Assembly: GCF_009883055.1 (NCBI RefSeq)
Contig: NZ_WWVR01000003.1
Location: 1-64,000, forward strand
Direction: 5' to 3'
Length of the DNA stretch: 64,000 nucleotides
Source of the DNA: Blautia sp. BIOML-A1
Lineage (GTDB): Bacteria; Bacillota; Clostridia; Lachnospirales; Lachnospiraceae
A program made the position numbers and the translations under genes. A model generated the notes under the pieces. That model saw nothing but the letters and a program-made list of their open reading frames with translations. It did not search any database and had not been told where the DNA came from. Each line of letters starts with the position of its first letter. Position 1 is the stretch's first letter. Shown here piece by piece: positions 24,841-33,621 of the stretch.

Positions 24841-26400
24841 TTAATCCAATGTTCTATGTTCCTGTTGGCTGACATAATACTCCACTGCTTCCTGTAAACT
24901 GCATCCTGCCCTATGGATTCGACTTATTACACTGCTTTTATTTATTCCTAATTCCTCACAGCATACTTTAAGCGATGGATAAACAGTTCCATGATATTCA
25001 AATTCCGGGTTACTTAACTTTTTTTTCCTTTTTCTCGTCATAAAATGTGTAAACGATTCTTCAAGAGAACAATTCTTATCTCGTGCTCTTTGTCTCACAC
25101 ATATATCATCAATACCATATTTTTGACAACATGCCCGGAGACTTCGATATTCTATTCCTTTAAATGTAAATTTTTGTATTCTTTCGGCAATCATATCTTT
25201 ATTTTCAATAAAATGCTCCAATGATTCTTCCATAGTACAATTCAATCTATATTTTCTTGAAGATACACTGTCAGCGTTGACTCCATATTCCAGACAGCAT
25301 TCTTCCAAAGACCTATAGGTTTTGTCTCTAAAAATAAATACCGACGGCTGTATTTCCATTCTGGCTTTCTTTATGAAATGATCCAAAGATTCTTCAATGC
25401 TGCATTCTGTTGTTTTGGCACGGTTACGCACACTGGAAGCATTAACGCCGTATTCAGCACAACATGCTGAAACACTTTTATACTTTTTCCCTTTATAAAA
25501 GAATTGCATTTTCGGTGTTTCTGTTTCCTTTTTTTGAATATAATATTTCACAGCTTCTTCCCATGTACACTTTTTTCGCCAAGCTCTACTGCGTACACTA
25601 GATTCATTAATTCCATAGAATTCACAACATTGTCCAAGTGAGATATATTTATTTCCCTCATAAAAAAAAGCCTCTTTCGCACGATGCCTTTCTTTAGACA
25701 TCACCTGATTTTCAGGAATTTCTTCTTTTTTCGTTACTTCTTTTGGCATACAACCTTCCATATGAGAGATAATTTCTTCCATAACATCCGCGTGAGGACG
25801 TTTCGCTTTAAATACTGCTGAACTTACTGACTTTGGCTTTAATCCATACGCAAGACAACATTCCGTAAAATTTTTGTATTCTTTTCCACGGAATTCAAAG
25901 GCTCTTTTCTCTTTAGATTTGATATAATGTGTAATCGCACGTGTAGAAGAAACCCCATTCTTTTCCATATACAAACGTACGGATATAGGATTTATTCCCA
26001 GGTCTTCACAACATTGAGGCAGTGATGGGTATTTCACACCATGATATGTGATTTCATGTGCTTTTTTCCATTCTATTGCCCGTTCAATCGCTTCCTGTGG
26101 TGTGCATTTTCGATTCCACATATCGGTCTTGACAGAATCTTCGTTTAAATCATAAAATTCGCAGCAGGTCTTAATGCTGGCCCATTTTCGATTTCGGAAT
26201 ATGATCTCTTTATTTTTTTTCAATTCAATAAAATGTGTAATTGCTTCTTCAGTATTGCATTTATATTGATTCTGGTACGACATTACACTACGGTAACATA
26301 TTCCATAAACTTTGCAGCATTGACGTTTACTTTCAAAAGTCTTTCCATTATATACAAATTTGAATTTCTCCCTATAGTTTGATCTGATTTTACGTGGCAT
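24841..26400 (-). CDS. Protein of nine tandem Cys-Cys helix-turn-helix-like repeats
   Basis: A 519-residue protein made almost entirely of nine repeats of 49-56 residues, at about 13-66, 67-117, 118-167, 168-216, 245-298, 299-353, 354-408, 409-463 and 464-519. Each follows the pattern aromatic-x-G-K-x-Y-x-S-x3-CC-x2-[YFL]-[GD]-[ILV]-x3-S-V, and seven of nine end with C-[ST]-x-[EQ]-E-[AS]. The CC-to-SV segment resembles a helix-turn-helix of the kind seen in intron-nuclease repeats (IENR/NUMOD), with variable residues after SV where DNA contacts would fall. This is inference; I know no characterised relative. It is the only gene of the P1 unit. ATG at 26400, with AGGAGG about 12 bases upstream. 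Confidence 0.85.
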   Translation of the reverse strand: MPRKIRSNYREKFKFVYNGKTFESKRQCCKVYGICYRSVMSYQNQYKCNTEEAITHFIELKKNKEIIFRNRKWASIKTCCEFYDLNEDSVKTDMWNRKCTPQEAIERAIEWKKAHEITYHGVKYPSLPQCCEDLGINPISVRLYMEKNGVSSTRAITHYIKSKEKRAFEFRGKEYKNFTECCLAYGLKPKSVSSAVFKAKRPHADVMEEIISHMEGCMPKEVTKKEEIPENQVMSKERHRAKEAFFYEGNKYISLGQCCEFYGINESSVRSRAWRKKCTWEEAVKYYIQKKETETPKMQFFYKGKKYKSVSACCAEYGVNASSVRNRAKTTECSIEESLDHFIKKARMEIQPSVFIFRDKTYRSLEECCLEYGVNADSVSSRKYRLNCTMEESLEHFIENKDMIAERIQKFTFKGIEYRSLRACCQKYGIDDICVRQRARDKNCSLEESFTHFMTRKRKKKLSNPEFEYHGTVYPSLKVCCEELGINKSSVISRIHRAGCSLQEAVEYYVSQQEHRTLD

Positions 26401-26463
26401 AAAAACTTCTTTCCTCCTTTTGGCGTGATTGGATCTGATACATGTCAAAACATTTTGCCAAAC

Positions 26464-26508
26464 AAAAAAAGACACTCCAAGAGTCCATTTTACTCTTTTT
26501 GTGTCTTT
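26464..26508 (-). terminator. Leader terminator (attenuator candidate) of the P1 unit
   Basis: On the minus strand AAAGACAC pairs with GTGTCTTT (26501-26508 with 26468-26475) around an inner AGAG/CTCT pairing, followed by a T run and GTTTG. It lies between promoter P1 and the first gene, about 65 bases before the ATG. Upstream in the leader are two more hairpins (a stem around 26535-26575 and CCGC/GCGG at 26520-26531). Confidence 0.8.
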
Positions 26509-26603
26509 ATCGGTTGATCCGCAGACGCGGTATAAAGTATAAAATTCTGACCTCGTATCAGAATAAAATTTTATGCAATCTGCCTTGCAAAATGTTCAAT
26601 TTT

Positions 26604-26632
26604 ATCGTATCATTCCAGATATTTAATGTCAA
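26604..26632 (-). promoter_or_regulatory. Promoter P1 (sigma-70 type) of the repeat-protein gene
   Basis: Minus strand TTGACA (26627-26632), a 17-base spacer and TACGAT (26604-26609). The transcript would carry a leader of about 200 bases before the ATG at 26400, containing a terminator. Confidence 0.75.
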
Positions 26633-26774
26633 TTTCACTACAGGCTTTAAACAGTAGCAGCTGGGTAGTATTTTACTCGTATTCCTGCGAATACATGCAT
26701 AAACTGTTGCATACATGCAAATGCCCCTCCGGCCTTTTCACCAGAAAAGGGCACTTACAGAAGGCTTTTTGTAT
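26633..26774. other. Gene-free segment with short repeats
   Basis: Between P1 and the small hydrophobic ORF. It holds a direct repeat of ACATGCA (near 26693 and 26714), a hairpin GTATTC/GAATAC (26680-26695) and a CCTTTTC/GAAAAGG hairpin (26733-26750). Downstream of the latter, on the plus strand, GGC is followed by TTTTTG, which could terminate a plus-strand RNA. No reading frame of note. Confidence 0.4.
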
Positions 26775-26882
26775 TCATGTCATACAAAAAATCACATAAA
26801 TCAAGATTGGAAATGAAACAAACATAAGCCCAAAATCAACAAAGATCAATATCAGCCAAAGCAACTTTAATTTTTCCTCCAA
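26775..26882 (-). CDS. Possible 35-residue hydrophobic peptide
   Basis: A short frame from a TTG at 26882, seven bases after CGGAGG, to TGA at 26775. The peptide begins with Glu-Glu-Lys and then consists almost wholly of Leu, Ile, Val, Phe, Trp and Met with a central Asp and Pro, as in a single membrane-spanning peptide. It follows the second PcfJ-like gene by 157 bases and is preceded by a hairpin at 26901-26936 (AGTATA...AAGG/CCTTATACT). It could be a small membrane protein or a type I toxin-like peptide. Support is the ribosome site and composition only; no homolog is recognised. Confidence 0.4.
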   Translation of the reverse strand: MEEKLKLLWLILIFVDFGLMFVSFPILIYVIFCMT

Positions 26883-27039
26883 AGCTCATCCTCCGTTTCG
26901 AGTATATTTAAGGAATTCCATAAAATCCCTTATACTTAAATAAAAGAGAATTTCAGAGCTGTTTCTGTAAATATCCCCAAATTTTCACAGGAATTTCATT
27001 TTACTGTTAAAGTTACTTTTGTGATATATCAATCTGCTA

Positions 27040-29229
27040 TTATGCGGCCTGTTCTTCCAGTTCTCGATTCCCAGCCTCCATTAAATCTTCCTCCAGAATT
27101 TCAGCAAGCAATTTGTTGCAATACCCAACACCGTTTACACGAACGCCTTTGCTGCGGAGCTCGTCAATCTCTTTTTTCCTAAGACTCTGACTTTTTACAG
27201 CCAGTTTATAATCTTCTTTTGCCAGTTTCTTTTTTAATTGTTTCTGCCATTTTATAAGAAACCCCCTTGCAAGCTCAATATCTTCATTCTGCTGGTTATA
27301 AAAAGTACGTGTCTGCCTTATGGTCCCATCCGGTTCCACTTCAAGCGTATAGTACGCCTCCGTTGGTTGTTCTGCCTTTCTCAAAAACAGGATATAGGAT
27401 TCCTGCTGGCTCATTCGTTCATAATAGGTTTCTGTATTATTTACGCAGTGATGCATCAGTTTTGCTTCATACAAAATGTCATCCACTTTTTCCGGCACAA
27501 CGATCTGATACTCTTTGTCCGCATATTCATATTTTTTCAAATCCCTGCATATACGATTCAGACCCGGATACTTCTTTTCCAGCTCTCCGGCTCTTAAAAT
27601 CAAATCTTTTGCTTCTATCTCTTTTATCATTTCATTATGTCTCTGCATGAGTTTTCGTGCACGGTAGATAACAGAATCCTGCACATTCACTCCGACCCGA
27701 ATTGCCATATTGAGATAATCCTTCCATGTTTTGATCAGGTCTTTCACGGATTCCCCACTTTCTGCTGCCTGCTTTTCCAGATAATTTTTGATCTGTAAAG
27801 GGGCCATACGATCCATAATGAACATAAGATCCGCTGGTTTAAGCTTTTCCCGGCACATCCACGAAATCACATCGTCACGGATCAATTTGTTTTGGGCTTT
27901 TTCAAGTAATAGCCATTGAAGAAAAATCTCTCCCCCATTGTTTGTACGCAGCCTTTTTAAGCGGAATCTATCAATTCCCAGTGCTTTTCCAAGGTCTCCG
28001 GAATCTTCACAATAGATCTGTGCTTTATTATCCATAATGTCCTCTGCCAGATGATAAAGTCCTGCTTTAATGAGCCGTTCCAGATAAGGTCTTTCTTTAA
28101 CCATTTCAAAAAAACTTACCGGATCTAAAAACCTTTTGACTTTTGCATATTCGTAGAATCCTGTCCTACGGAATGTCCTGTTTTTAATGCCATACAGTGA
28201 TTTTCCATAAATATTTCCCATATTATATTTTTCATATGTCATATAGCCACCGTAACCTGGATACAGTGGAACCTGTAATTTACCCTGGATCCATCGGTTT
28301 TCTTTTGTCCAATGATGACGGCCGAAATAATATTCTTTCGTATTTAATTCTTCATCATACAGGATTCTCCGGCGCTCAAAGAAAGAATATACTGGTTTTT
28401 TATATGAGCTGCTTACTATGAGCATCTGAAGCTGGAATTCTCTCAAAACAAACACATTATTTCCACAGGTCTGAAGCAGGTATGCAGTCTCTTTTTGGGT
28501 TTCTATATTTTTGGCCCGGCCTAATGCTTTATATTGAATCTGATGTCTGCATTTTGGGCAATTCCCCACTGCATTATGGTGAGGATGGCTGATTGGAACT
28601 TCGCTTTCACACCAACTACAATATCCTGTCTGATCTTTCCTGCGGCTGTAATGATAAAAGATAAAATTCTGGGTAATTCCAACTTTTTTCTGCCATCTCA
28701 GCCAGTCTTTCGGAACTTCTGGGAGTCTATCCATACACTGATCCCAGTTTGTCAGAATTTTTTCATATTTCATTCCCAGCCTCCGGTGTCTCTGGTCACA
28801 TTGATATACATACAGTGCATAAAAAGCATCGTCATATTCACTTTCAAGATACTTTTGGATCAACGCTGTATCCGCCTCTTTCATATAAGAATTTTCCTGA
28901 TATAACCATTTTGAAAAAATGGTCTTATCCAGCATACTTTCTGACCATTTTTTTGTCTGGTAATCATACCCTTTAAAAACATCGTTCTTTTTATCAACGT
29001 ATAATGTATATACAGGTTTCCGACAGTCCGTGGAAAGATATTCTGCCAGATAAAATGCTACTTTTAAAATATTGTTTTCTACTTCTGCACGTAAATATAG
29101 CCCCCTCTGATAAATCAGCTGCTCCGTATAGTATCCTTCATCTCTTACCGGCACATCTTCTTTTGCAAGTTTTATCAGTTCATCCGTAGCTTCCAGCAAT
29201 TTCATGTTACGCAATTCTTTTTTATTCAT
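27040..29229 (-). CDS. PcfJ-like protein, copy 1
   Basis: A 729-residue protein. The PcfJ signature is in the C-terminal third: LMHHCVNNTETYYERMSQQESYILFLRK followed by YTLEVEPDGTIRQTRTFYNQQN (about residues 615-670). Near residues 210-240 it has a zinc-ribbon-like pair CSWC...CPKC. PcfJ-family genes are found on conjugative plasmids such as pCF10 and on related elements; the molecular function is unknown. It is paralogous along its length to the next upstream gene. The start at 29229 is chosen because AAGGAGAGG precedes it; an in-frame ATG at 29247 overlaps that site. Last large gene of the P2 operon. Confidence 0.85.
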   Translation of the reverse strand: MNKKELRNMKLLEATDELIKLAKEDVPVRDEGYYTEQLIYQRGLYLRAEVENNILKVAFYLAEYLSTDCRKPVYTLYVDKKNDVFKGYDYQTKKWSESMLDKTIFSKWLYQENSYMKEADTALIQKYLESEYDDAFYALYVYQCDQRHRRLGMKYEKILTNWDQCMDRLPEVPKDWLRWQKKVGITQNFIFYHYSRRKDQTGYCSWCESEVPISHPHHNAVGNCPKCRHQIQYKALGRAKNIETQKETAYLLQTCGNNVFVLREFQLQMLIVSSSYKKPVYSFFERRRILYDEELNTKEYYFGRHHWTKENRWIQGKLQVPLYPGYGGYMTYEKYNMGNIYGKSLYGIKNRTFRRTGFYEYAKVKRFLDPVSFFEMVKERPYLERLIKAGLYHLAEDIMDNKAQIYCEDSGDLGKALGIDRFRLKRLRTNNGGEIFLQWLLLEKAQNKLIRDDVISWMCREKLKPADLMFIMDRMAPLQIKNYLEKQAAESGESVKDLIKTWKDYLNMAIRVGVNVQDSVIYRARKLMQRHNEMIKEIEAKDLILRAGELEKKYPGLNRICRDLKKYEYADKEYQIVVPEKVDDILYEAKLMHHCVNNTETYYERMSQQESYILFLRKAEQPTEAYYTLEVEPDGTIRQTRTFYNQQNEDIELARGFLIKWQKQLKKKLAKEDYKLAVKSQSLRKKEIDELRSKGVRVNGVGYCNKLLAEILEEDLMEAGNRELEEQAA

Positions 29230-29331
29230 TTCCGTCCTCTCCTTCATTTTCTGCTGTATATAATGTCATTTTCTCTTTTCTGCTCAAATGCAGCAGGGGA
29301 ACTCCCTGCCGCATCCACTTTATCCTTTTAT

Positions 29332-31524
29332 TTACGCCGCTATTTCAGTAGGGCTTTCTCCGTTTTCTGCCGATTCCACTGGTAGGTCCATTAAGTCTTT
29401 CTCTAAAAGATCAGCCAGAAGTTCCCCAGCAAATGCTCCGCCATGGACAACTACATGCTTATCACGTATCTCCTGATAGTTCTGCTGCCTGAGCTTCCTG
29501 CTTTCTTCTGTGCTCTTACGATCTTTTTTGGTTAATCGCTTCTGAATTTCCTTCTGCCACAATGTTAAAAAAGAAGTCACCTTATCAATGTCCTTATTTT
29601 GACGGTTAAATTCCGCACGTTTTTGCCGGATGGTTCCATCTGGTTCAACTTCCAGTGTATAAAACGGTACTTTCGGATTCTCTTTTTCCCGCAAAAACAG
29701 GATATAGCTTTCCTTTGAAACGATCCGGTCAAAATAAGTATCCGTCTTATTTACACAGTGATGAAGCGTATCACCTTCATATAGGATGTCATCGATACTC
29801 TTTGGCGCAATAACCTGATATTCACCGTCACTGAACTCATATTTTTCTTTCAAATCAATGAGATGTTTCTGAAATCCGACATACTTTTCTTCCAGCTCCC
29901 TGCGTCGGATTCCGCGTTTCATTTCTTCTATCTTCAAAACCGCCTCTTTATGGCGCAGTTGAAGATCTTTGGTACGGTAAATAATGGAATCATGTATATC
30001 CATTCCCAGTCTTTTTGCCATAGAAAGATAATCGTTCCACACCTGCAGCACATGGCTGATATCATCCCCGGATTTTTCTGATTGTTTCACAAGATAATGT
30101 CGAATCTGGCAGATGCTCATCTGATCCAGAACAAACTTCAGGTCGTTTGGTTCAAATCCTTCTTTTACCATCCAGCATATTTCTTCATCCCCGATTGTTT
30201 TTCCTGTACTCTTTTCAAGTTGCAGCCATTTAAGTTCTTTTACCCCGCCATTCATATCTCGGAGTCTTCGAAACTCTTTCTTATCTACGGACAGGAATTC
30301 TGTTGGTTTTCTGCCTTTCCTTTTTATTGCATCTGCTGCCCTGTGGTCCAGTACATCATCAACTAACTGGAAAAGCCCCGCTTTTACAATCTGTTCCAGT
30401 ACCGGGTATGTCTTCCACAGGTAAAGATATTTTCCAGGATCTATCTTTTTCTGACCAAGAGCGTACTCACGCAGACCTGTTTCTTTTAATTCATGCCTGG
30501 ACAGATCCGACAGGGTATATGGATAAACCATTCCTTTATATTGACTGTCACAGCAAGTATAATACCAAGAACTTCTACACGAAATCCAACGCATTTCCCG
30601 TTGTTTGAACAGATCATAAACGAAATTGGAAATTTCCTTTCCATTTGCAGAGAAGATTCTTCTCTGCTCTTCATGGCAGGTAGTTTCGCAATCTGTATAG
30701 CCGCCCCTTTTATACCACGTTCTGGCATGAAAGATCCGGAGCACAAAACCAGAAGTCTTGCGTCTCCTTTGGATAAGATAGACTCTGTACCACTTTGTAC
30801 AAAATCTTCCAGACTTTCCCACAGAACGAAAAGTAATCGGTTGTCCACACACATTGCACTGTCCTTTCTGGTTATATTTGGGTGAGCGGATAGGAACATG
30901 TTTTTTGCAATATGTACAGTATCCTTCTGTAGCACCATTTTTCTGATACTTGTAGAAGATATAGTGTTCCGTAATTCCATATTTTGAAACCCATCCGATC
31001 CAGTTCTTAGGCAGTCCAGATATAGTTTTCATCACCTGGTCCCATGAATCTGTAAGTTTTTTATCATGACGTATCCTTTGTTCTTTACGGATATTCGCCT
31101 GAAACTCTTCCAGTGCCCGGATTGCAGGCTGCATTGTCTTTAAATATTTTTGGATGACCTTTGTATCACAGTCATTTACATAGATGTTGCCAAGATTAAT
31201 CCTTACATCCCATAAGATACTTTCAAGAAGTGCCTTTCTCCATTTTTTTAATTTTTCATCATAGGTAATAAACCGTCTCTCTTTTCTGCTGATAAACAGA
31301 CGGTACCTCGGAAAGTTTATATTCTCCTCAATATCCGTTACGGCAAACAGATACACTTTTAAAATTCCTTTTTCTACTGCTGCCCGACAATACATCCGAT
31401 ATTTTCCGGGTTCACCCCTTTGTTTCTCCAATGGACTCAAAGATATTTCAGTTTTCTTTGCATCTGCGATATGTCTGTTCATCACTTTTAATGGTTTTAA
31501 TTCCATCAACATCTTTTTTCTCAT
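29332..31524 (-). CDS. PcfJ-like protein, copy 2
   Basis: A 730-residue paralog of the neighbouring gene with the same layout: a zinc-ribbon-like CTYC...CNVC near residues 205-230, long helical middle, and the PcfJ motif LHHCVNKTDTYFDRIVSKESYILFLRE with YTLEVEPDGTIRQKRAEFNRQN. The ATG overlaps the preceding stop by four bases (ATGA), consistent with coupled translation. Divergence between the copies is spread over the whole length, so the duplication is old. A GC-rich hairpin lies in the 100-base gap to copy 1 (near 29290-29315) and may protect or process the mRNA. Function unknown. Confidence 0.85.
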   Translation of the reverse strand: MRKKMLMELKPLKVMNRHIADAKKTEISLSPLEKQRGEPGKYRMYCRAAVEKGILKVYLFAVTDIEENINFPRYRLFISRKERRFITYDEKLKKWRKALLESILWDVRINLGNIYVNDCDTKVIQKYLKTMQPAIRALEEFQANIRKEQRIRHDKKLTDSWDQVMKTISGLPKNWIGWVSKYGITEHYIFYKYQKNGATEGYCTYCKKHVPIRSPKYNQKGQCNVCGQPITFRSVGKSGRFCTKWYRVYLIQRRRKTSGFVLRIFHARTWYKRGGYTDCETTCHEEQRRIFSANGKEISNFVYDLFKQREMRWISCRSSWYYTCCDSQYKGMVYPYTLSDLSRHELKETGLREYALGQKKIDPGKYLYLWKTYPVLEQIVKAGLFQLVDDVLDHRAADAIKRKGRKPTEFLSVDKKEFRRLRDMNGGVKELKWLQLEKSTGKTIGDEEICWMVKEGFEPNDLKFVLDQMSICQIRHYLVKQSEKSGDDISHVLQVWNDYLSMAKRLGMDIHDSIIYRTKDLQLRHKEAVLKIEEMKRGIRRRELEEKYVGFQKHLIDLKEKYEFSDGEYQVIAPKSIDDILYEGDTLHHCVNKTDTYFDRIVSKESYILFLREKENPKVPFYTLEVEPDGTIRQKRAEFNRQNKDIDKVTSFLTLWQKEIQKRLTKKDRKSTEESRKLRQQNYQEIRDKHVVVHGGAFAGELLADLLEKDLMDLPVESAENGESPTEIAA

Positions 31525-32063
31525 AACTCCACCAGCTTTCCAGTCACATCAATCCATGCTTCCTCCGGATATTTCCGACCATCGATACAGATGACCCCAA
31601 TTTCCAGGATCTGGCTGTTGCCAGGCTGCTCCTTTAAAAGTAACAGTAAATCGCCCTTTTGTCCTTTGGCTTTGGGGGCTTTTCCACGTACAATACAAAA
31701 TCCGTTGCAACTGGTCCCGCTTTCTTTTGCAACATGGGAGTTCCATTTCCGGTTTGGATATTTCGCCATGTAAGCAGCTCCATGTAATAACAGGCTTCTC
31801 AATTCAATTTTCTTTAACAGGCGCATCTTTGTGCAGGAGATTTTTGAATCTTCTCCATCTTCATCCAAATCCCCTGATGCATCTACTATGTAATACGCGG
31901 AATTTTTCCAATTCGGATAATAGCAGAGACAATCCAGTGGGTTTTCTGCACAATGAAATCCATTTTGTCTACAGTTTGCTTTTTCCGTTTCATTTATGCC
32001 ATACTCCTGAAACTGAAAGCCCCGACATTTCAAATCCTTTTGAAATCCTTTATATGCGATCAT
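31521..32063 (-). CDS. DUF7666-like small protein
   Basis: A 180-residue soluble protein. The start MIAYKGFQKDLKCRGFQF and the following CRQNGFHCAENPLDCLCYYP match the pattern of a domain common in phages and plasmids (DUF7666: 'AYKGF...CRGFQY...GFHAC..PLD...YY'). The Cys/His pairs could bind metal. Role unknown. It lies between the PcfK-like gene (11 bases upstream) and the second PcfJ-like gene (four-base overlap). AAAGGAG precedes the ATG. Confidence 0.72.
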   Translation of the reverse strand: MIAYKGFQKDLKCRGFQFQEYGINETEKANCRQNGFHCAENPLDCLCYYPNWKNSAYYIVDASGDLDEDGEDSKISCTKMRLLKKIELRSLLLHGAAYMAKYPNRKWNSHVAKESGTSCNGFCIVRGKAPKAKGQKGDLLLLLKEQPGNSQILEIGVICIDGRKYPEEAWIDVTGKLVEL

Positions 32064-32074
32064 ATCCTTCTCCT

Positions 32075-32794
32075 TTAACTCTCTTTCGGCTGCATCATGT
32101 CAAACAAGGACATCTGCCCGGAATCTTTTGATTTTTTCTTGCTGATATGCTTTTCTTCCTGCTCCGCTGCTTCTTTGGGATGCACCTCGGAATCTTTTTT
32201 TGTCCCCTGGTTTTTCGGTATTGTTTTCGTTCTCTTATTTACCGAATCCCATTCCTTTTGAATCTTTTTCTTTTCTTCCTGCTCTTTTTCTGCTATTTCT
32301 TTTTCATCATCTTTCGCATAATATTCAAGTACCCAGGGAAAAACCTGGTCGTCGGAGAGTGCCAGGCCAGTATTGGCCCGAATGCCGTTCTCTCCCTTTT
32401 TTTTCGCTTCCTCCAGTGCAATGTTATAGGCTTTTTGCGTCACGTAATCCAAACATCTCTGAAGCATCTTATGTTTTTTTAACACCTGTGCATCTAAAGC
32501 AGAATCCGTTTTGGCAAGATTTACAAGATACTGTCCTATGATGTCTGCAAAGCCTGCATCCTTTAAGGCAAACACTTCTGCACGCAGTTTTTCAGACGCA
32601 TTCGCAAACTTTCTTTCCTCAATCGGTATATCAACCAGCCGGTAGCGGCTGCCCTGAATAAATTCCTCTGTCTGTTTTTTGGAAACTGCATGTGCTTTGG
32701 CAAGTTCCCGCACACCATCCATATTCCCGCTCTGGCGGTAATACAATGCTGCTGTATTTAATTCTTCTGCAGTTTTTATGATCTCATTTAACAT
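32075..32794 (-). CDS. PcfK-like protein with clamp-binding-type tail
   Basis: A 239-residue protein. Its core ends with NTGLALSDDQVFPWVLEYYAKDD (about residues 140-162), the segment typical of PcfK-like proteins, which accompany PcfJ on conjugative elements. A Lys/Glu-rich charged linker follows, then a C-terminal GQMSLFDMM. That fits the consensus by which proteins bind the DNA polymerase sliding clamp (QxSLF), the same motif as in MutS here. The ATG at 32794 has AAGGGA upstream; the frame is open further upstream without a ribosome site. Function of the family is unknown. Confidence 0.72.
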   Translation of the reverse strand: MLNEIIKTAEELNTAALYYRQSGNMDGVRELAKAHAVSKKQTEEFIQGSRYRLVDIPIEERKFANASEKLRAEVFALKDAGFADIIGQYLVNLAKTDSALDAQVLKKHKMLQRCLDYVTQKAYNIALEEAKKKGENGIRANTGLALSDDQVFPWVLEYYAKDDEKEIAEKEQEEKKKIQKEWDSVNKRTKTIPKNQGTKKDSEVHPKEAAEQEEKHISKKKSKDSGQMSLFDMMQPKES

Positions 32795-32861
32795 AATCGG
32801 TCCCTTCTTTCCTGATAAAAACATGAGGCAGAAGAAAAAATCTCCTGCCTCTGCCTGCTTT

Positions 32862-33275
32862 TTATGCCGCATTCATTTTCTGTTCAGCCGCTTCCATTTC
32901 TTTTTCTACTTCCAATGCAATCCTGCGTCTCTCTGCATCATCAGAATCCAAAAGGCTGATCATTTCCAGTACAATACGGCGAACCCATTCATTTTCCTCC
33001 CATCCTGCACAGATCTGACGGGCTTTTTCCGTCAGTTCCTTCCAGTCAGCATCTTCCAGATCCCTGCCACGATATTCCTTATAGAAAGAATAAATTTCTT
33101 TCATGGCTTTCGGTGCCTGAATCTTTGCCGCTTCATCCAAATTGGAAAGGAGCCCCATCAGCATGGGATGGTTTTTATATTTTTCAATCAAAGGACGGAT
33201 ACCGGTCTGAATTTTACCCGTATAAAGTCCCAAAAAATCATTAAATATTCCTGCAATCAATTTCTGATCTGTCAT
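32862..33275 (-). CDS. Helical hypothetical protein
   Basis: A 137-residue protein, mainly predicted alpha-helical and charged, with no membrane segment and a Lys/Glu-rich C-terminal helix. I do not recognise a family. It overlaps the upstream 111-residue gene by 35 bases and sits 67 bases before the PcfK-like gene. GGAAGGAAACGA precedes the ATG. Confidence 0.65.
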   Translation of the reverse strand: MTDQKLIAGIFNDFLGLYTGKIQTGIRPLIEKYKNHPMLMGLLSNLDEAAKIQAPKAMKEIYSFYKEYRGRDLEDADWKELTEKARQICAGWEENEWVRRIVLEMISLLDSDDAERRRIALEVEKEMEAAEQKMNAA

Positions 33276-33576
33276 TCGTTTCCTTCCTTTCTGTTAATTT
33301 TCTTACTCTGCGCCTGACCGTAGATGGAAAACACTGAAATGCTTCCGATACTGCATCCTGGCTGTACCCCTGATCAAGAAGAGCCTTCATAGCCGCTGCC
33401 TGTTCTGTTTCCTTGAGCTTTCTTATGGACGGTTTCCGAACTTTCTTTTTCAGGATTTTCCGGCAAAGCGGATGATCTGGTCCGTATTCGTACATTGTGC
33501 TGGCTTCCGCTGCATTCAAATCGCACAGGATTGCGATCAGCAGACAGTAATATCCCTTATATTCGTCGTCTTTCAT
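33241..33576 (-). CDS. Small protein with helix-turn-helix-like segment
   Basis: A 111-residue basic protein. The stretch ALLDQGYSQDAVSEAFQCFPSTVRRRVRKL (about residues 65-95) reads as a helix-turn-helix of the resolvase/sigma-like kind, so DNA binding is plausible. The first 35 residues are more hydrophobic and carry two Cys. Overlaps the next gene by 35 bases. It may regulate the P2 unit; this is inference from position only. Confidence 0.6.
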   Translation of the reverse strand: MKDDEYKGYYCLLIAILCDLNAAEASTMYEYGPDHPLCRKILKKKVRKPSIRKLKETEQAAAMKALLDQGYSQDAVSEAFQCFPSTVRRRVRKLTERKETNDRSEIDCRNI

Positions 33577-33621
33577 GCCGCACCACCTTTATTGCCTGGT
33601 TTTCAAATGTACCTCTTTACC

